A stretch of DNA of 7,392 nucleotides from an uncultured Clostridia bacterium. Its GTDB lineage: Bacteria > Bacillota > Clostridia > Lachnospirales > CAG-274. The translations under genes and the position numbers were made by a program. Positions 5,483 through 7,392 of this stretch are shown here, one piece after another; the first letter of the stretch is position 1, and each line of letters begins with the position of its first letter. Under the pieces are notes generated by a model that was not told where the DNA came from, ran no database searches, and was given only the letters and a program-made list of their open reading frames with translations. The stretch lies in contig CANRCU010000112.1 of NCBI GenBank assembly GCA_947629215.1, positions 1-7,392 of the forward strand. Direction: 5' to 3'.

Positions 5483-5755
5483 CTATTGAAAATTTTTCCA
5501 ATAATCTTTTTCGGAATTATTTTCAACAGCCTCCAGATATTCGTCCGCTATATCGAATATTTCTCCCTCGTCCTCAATAACAAAGTATGTATTGCTGCCT
5601 TTTATTACCACATTTTTCTTTTTTCTGCCATCAGCAAGCCATTTTCTGAAATCGGTCGCCCATTTTTGCGCGCCTTTTTCCCCTATCTCATCATAACAAA
5701 GCAGTTCTTCGGAGACCTCGTAAATAAAATCCTCTATATCCATTCTGATCTTCAT
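5483..5755 (-). CDS. Small acidic protein of unknown function
   Basis: It has 90 residues from the ATG at 5755, starting MKIRMDIEDFIYEVSEE. The protein is acidic at both ends, with a basic patch (ADGRKKKNVVIKG) in the middle followed by a strand-like YFVIEDEGEIFD segment. No membrane segment, signal peptide, cysteine pair or recognisable catalytic motif is seen. A GTG at 5764 in the same frame is an alternative start giving 93 residues. The ATG is preferred because AAAGGGTGG sits five bases before it, whereas the GTG would have its purine-rich site directly abutting it. It lies 19 bp after the ruvB stop and 10 bp before the propeller gene, so it is very likely co-transcribed with both. I do not recognise a family. 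Confidence 0.75.
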   Translation of the reverse strand: MKIRMDIEDFIYEVSEELLCYDEIGEKGAQKWATDFRKWLADGRKKKNVVIKGSNTYFVIEDEGEIFDIADEYLEAVENNSEKDYWKNFQ

Positions 5756-5774
5756 TTGATCCACCCTTTTTATT

Positions 5775-6773
5775 TTATCGAAAAACCGACAGACCGAAAT
5801 GCCTGTAGCCCAATTCCGTAACGACCCGTCCGCGCGGTGTGCGTTTTATAAAACCAAGCTGTATCAGATAAGGCTCGTAAACATCTTCTATCGTGTCCGC
5901 CTCTTCGCCGATGGAAACGGCAATTGTTTCCAACCCGACAGGTCCTCCGTCAAATTTTTCTATCATTGCAAGCAGCATATTTCTGTCGGCAGCGTCCAGA
6001 CCGTCCTTGTCGACCTCAAGTATATCAAGGCTTTCCCTTGCCACCTGTTCGGTTATGACACCGTTATATTTCACAAGCGCAAAATCACGCACTCTTTTCA
6101 AAAAACGGTTTGCTATACGCGGTGTACCTCTTGAACGCCGCGCAAGCTCCAAAGCGCCGTCCTCGTCTATCTGCGTATCCAGAACATTTGCCGAACGCAA
6201 AATTATCTGTTTAAGCTGCTGCTCGTTATAAAGTTCCAGACGGTTGATTATGCCGAAGCGATCCCTCAGCGGCGCAGTCAGCAAACCTATGCGCGTTGTG
6301 GCGCCTATAAGCGTGAATTTTGGCAGATCTATCCTGATACTGCGTGTTTCGTGACCTTTGCCGAGTACTATATCCAGCACATTATCCTCCATTGCCGGAT
6401 ACAAGACCTCTTCGACCACACGGTTAAGGCGGTGTATCTCGTCAATAAAAAGAATATCGCCCTCTCCAAGGTTGCTCAACACCGCAGCCATATCCCCGGG
6501 GCGCTCTATCGCGGGACCCGAAGTGGTTTTTATGTTTGTATGCATTTCATTTGCTATTATGTTTGAGAGCGTAGTCTTGCCAAGCCCCGGCGGACCGTAA
6601 AGCAGTATATGATCCAAGCTTTCGCCTCTTTTTTTGGCTGCCTCGATATAAACGCGCATATTTTCCTTGACTTTTTCCTGTCCGATATATGTGTCAAGGC
6701 TTTGCGGGCGCAGTTTTGGTTCAAGCTCGGCGTCCTCGTTTTTTTTGCCTGTCGTTATTATACGTCTATCCAT
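5775..6773 (-). CDS. ruvB: Holliday junction branch-migration ATPase RuvB
   Basis: RuvB is the hexameric AAA+ motor that pumps DNA through the RuvA-bound four-way junction during recombinational repair. All expected motifs are present in 332 residues, a normal length: the N-terminal LRPQSLDTYIGQEKVKENM (21-39), Walker A GPPGLGKTT (60-68), Walker B FIDEIHRL (109-116), sensor 1 GATTR (157-161), the APLRDRFG arginine-finger region (R170), and sensor 2 RGTPRIANR (215-223). A winged-helix DNA-binding domain fills ~255-332 (GGPVGLETIAVSIGEE, YLIQLGFIKRTPRGR). It starts 21 bp after ruvA; GGAAAGAG about nine bases before the ATG is an acceptable ribosome site. Nothing is truncated or missing. Confidence 0.98.
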   Translation of the reverse strand: MDRRIITTGKKNEDAELEPKLRPQSLDTYIGQEKVKENMRVYIEAAKKRGESLDHILLYGPPGLGKTTLSNIIANEMHTNIKTTSGPAIERPGDMAAVLSNLGEGDILFIDEIHRLNRVVEEVLYPAMEDNVLDIVLGKGHETRSIRIDLPKFTLIGATTRIGLLTAPLRDRFGIINRLELYNEQQLKQIILRSANVLDTQIDEDGALELARRSRGTPRIANRFLKRVRDFALVKYNGVITEQVARESLDILEVDKDGLDAADRNMLLAMIEKFDGGPVGLETIAVSIGEEADTIEDVYEPYLIQLGFIKRTPRGRVVTELGYRHFGLSVFR

Positions 6774-6794
6774 TTTATTGTTCTCTTTCCGTTT

Positions 6795-7379
6795 TTATAA
6801 TAGCTTCAAAGCCCTGCCTATCAGCTCGGACACCGTCAGATTTTCGTCATAAACGGCATCAAGCGCCTTTTGCGCCTCGTTAACGGCAAAGCCCAAAGCA
6901 AGCAAGGCCTCCTCCGCCTCTGCTTTTTCGCTGTTTTTTACCGCAGCGCCGACAACTGATGCGCCCTCGGCTTCTTTTGTTTCTATCCTGCCTTTTAAAT
7001 CAAGTATTATCTGTTGAGCGGTCTTTTTGCCTATGCCGTGACCCGATGAAAGAGTTTTTATATCGTCCGTTATGACCGCAAGCGAAATTTCCGCAGGCGA
7101 AAGGCTTGCCAACAAAGCCGTTGCGCCTTTCGGACCTACACCTTTTACGGTAATAAGGCGGTCAAACATATTCAGCTCCTCCATTGTCATAAAACCGAAC
7201 AGGGATATATCGTCCTCTCTGACGTTCATATGCGTATATAGTCTGACCTCGTTTTCGGACGCCGGCAGGCGGCTTACGGTATCCGCAGATGCAAATATCC
7301 GAAACCCTATACCGCCGTTTTCCACTATCACAAAATCGGCGCCTTTATATTTTAAAATTCCCGAAATATAACTTATCAT
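6795..7379 (-). CDS. ruvA: Holliday junction branch-migration protein RuvA
   Basis: RuvA is the tetrameric junction-recognition subunit that holds the four-way junction and recruits RuvB. The 194-residue protein has the usual three domains. An N-terminal OB-fold spans ~1-64 (MISYISGILKYKG start, THMNVREDDISLFGF end). Two helix-hairpin-helix motifs follow (ITVKGVGPKGA at 76-86; SSGHGIGKKTAQQIILDLKG at 111-130). A flexible linker leads to a C-terminal three-helix domain (~152-194, AEEALLALGFAVNEAQKAL) that contacts RuvB. The second HhH has SSGHGIG where many homologues have a shorter PGIG-like turn, a minor variation. AGAGGT six bases before the ATG supports the start. Any ruvC would lie to the right, outside the window. 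Confidence 0.98.
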   Translation of the reverse strand: MISYISGILKYKGADFVIVENGGIGFRIFASADTVSRLPASENEVRLYTHMNVREDDISLFGFMTMEELNMFDRLITVKGVGPKGATALLASLSPAEISLAVITDDIKTLSSGHGIGKKTAQQIILDLKGRIETKEAEGASVVGAAVKNSEKAEAEEALLALGFAVNEAQKALDAVYDENLTVSELIGRALKLL

Positions 7380-7392
7380 TCCTCTACCTCTT

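Noticed and set aside
4357..5580. Long plus-strand open frame (407 residues)
   Set aside because: It is antisense to the propeller gene and the small gene. Its product is rich in Cys, His, Phe and Arg with no domain pattern, whereas the minus-strand frame has clear RCC1-like repeats.
5762..5764. GTG start for the small gene after ruvB
   Set aside because: The purine-rich site abuts the GTG with no spacer, while the ATG nine bases downstream has AAAGGGTGG at a suitable distance.

Overview
This window looks like chromosomal DNA from a low-to-moderate GC, probably spore-forming Clostridia (Firmicutes) relative, possibly of the Oscillospirales/Ruminococcaceae type. That placement is an inference from four things: RuvA/RuvB of Firmicutes character, strong AAGGAG/GGAGG ribosome sites, a SpoIID-like protein with a peptidoglycan-binding domain, and GGGGC...GCCCC intergenic repeats of a kind I associate with such genomes. 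All six protein genes lie on the minus strand, so transcription runs from right (7392) to left (1).

Right to left the layout is as follows. (1) 7379-4252 is a compact cluster: ruvA, ruvB, a 90-residue acidic protein of unknown function, and a membrane-anchored protein with an apparent seven-bladed RCC1-like propeller. Gaps are 10-21 bp, so this is probably one operon. RuvA and RuvB together form the Holliday-junction branch-migration motor. Nothing in the sequence explains why the last two genes travel with them. (2) 4251-3292 is a 960 bp gene-free region. It holds four tandem ~131 bp units, each centred on a ~70 nt imperfect palindrome, flanked by two inverted copies (and one decayed copy) of a different hairpin-rich element. 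(3) 3291-1378 encodes a COG2509-type FAD-dependent dehydrogenase fused in frame to a C-terminal ASCH domain. (4) 1307-90 encodes a protein with an N-terminal beta-sandwich-like region, a SpoIID-like middle and a C-terminal peptidoglycan-binding domain, with no visible signal peptide. (5) 1-89 holds a weak bidirectional hairpin and an extended -10 promoter pointing left out of the window.

RuvAB is ordinary housekeeping. The parts most worth a second look are the structured tandem array, whose stem shows one compensatory base-pair change between copies, the FAD-ASCH fusion, and the membrane-tethered propeller protein next to ruvAB. No transposase, integrase, tRNA, rRNA or CRISPR array is visible.
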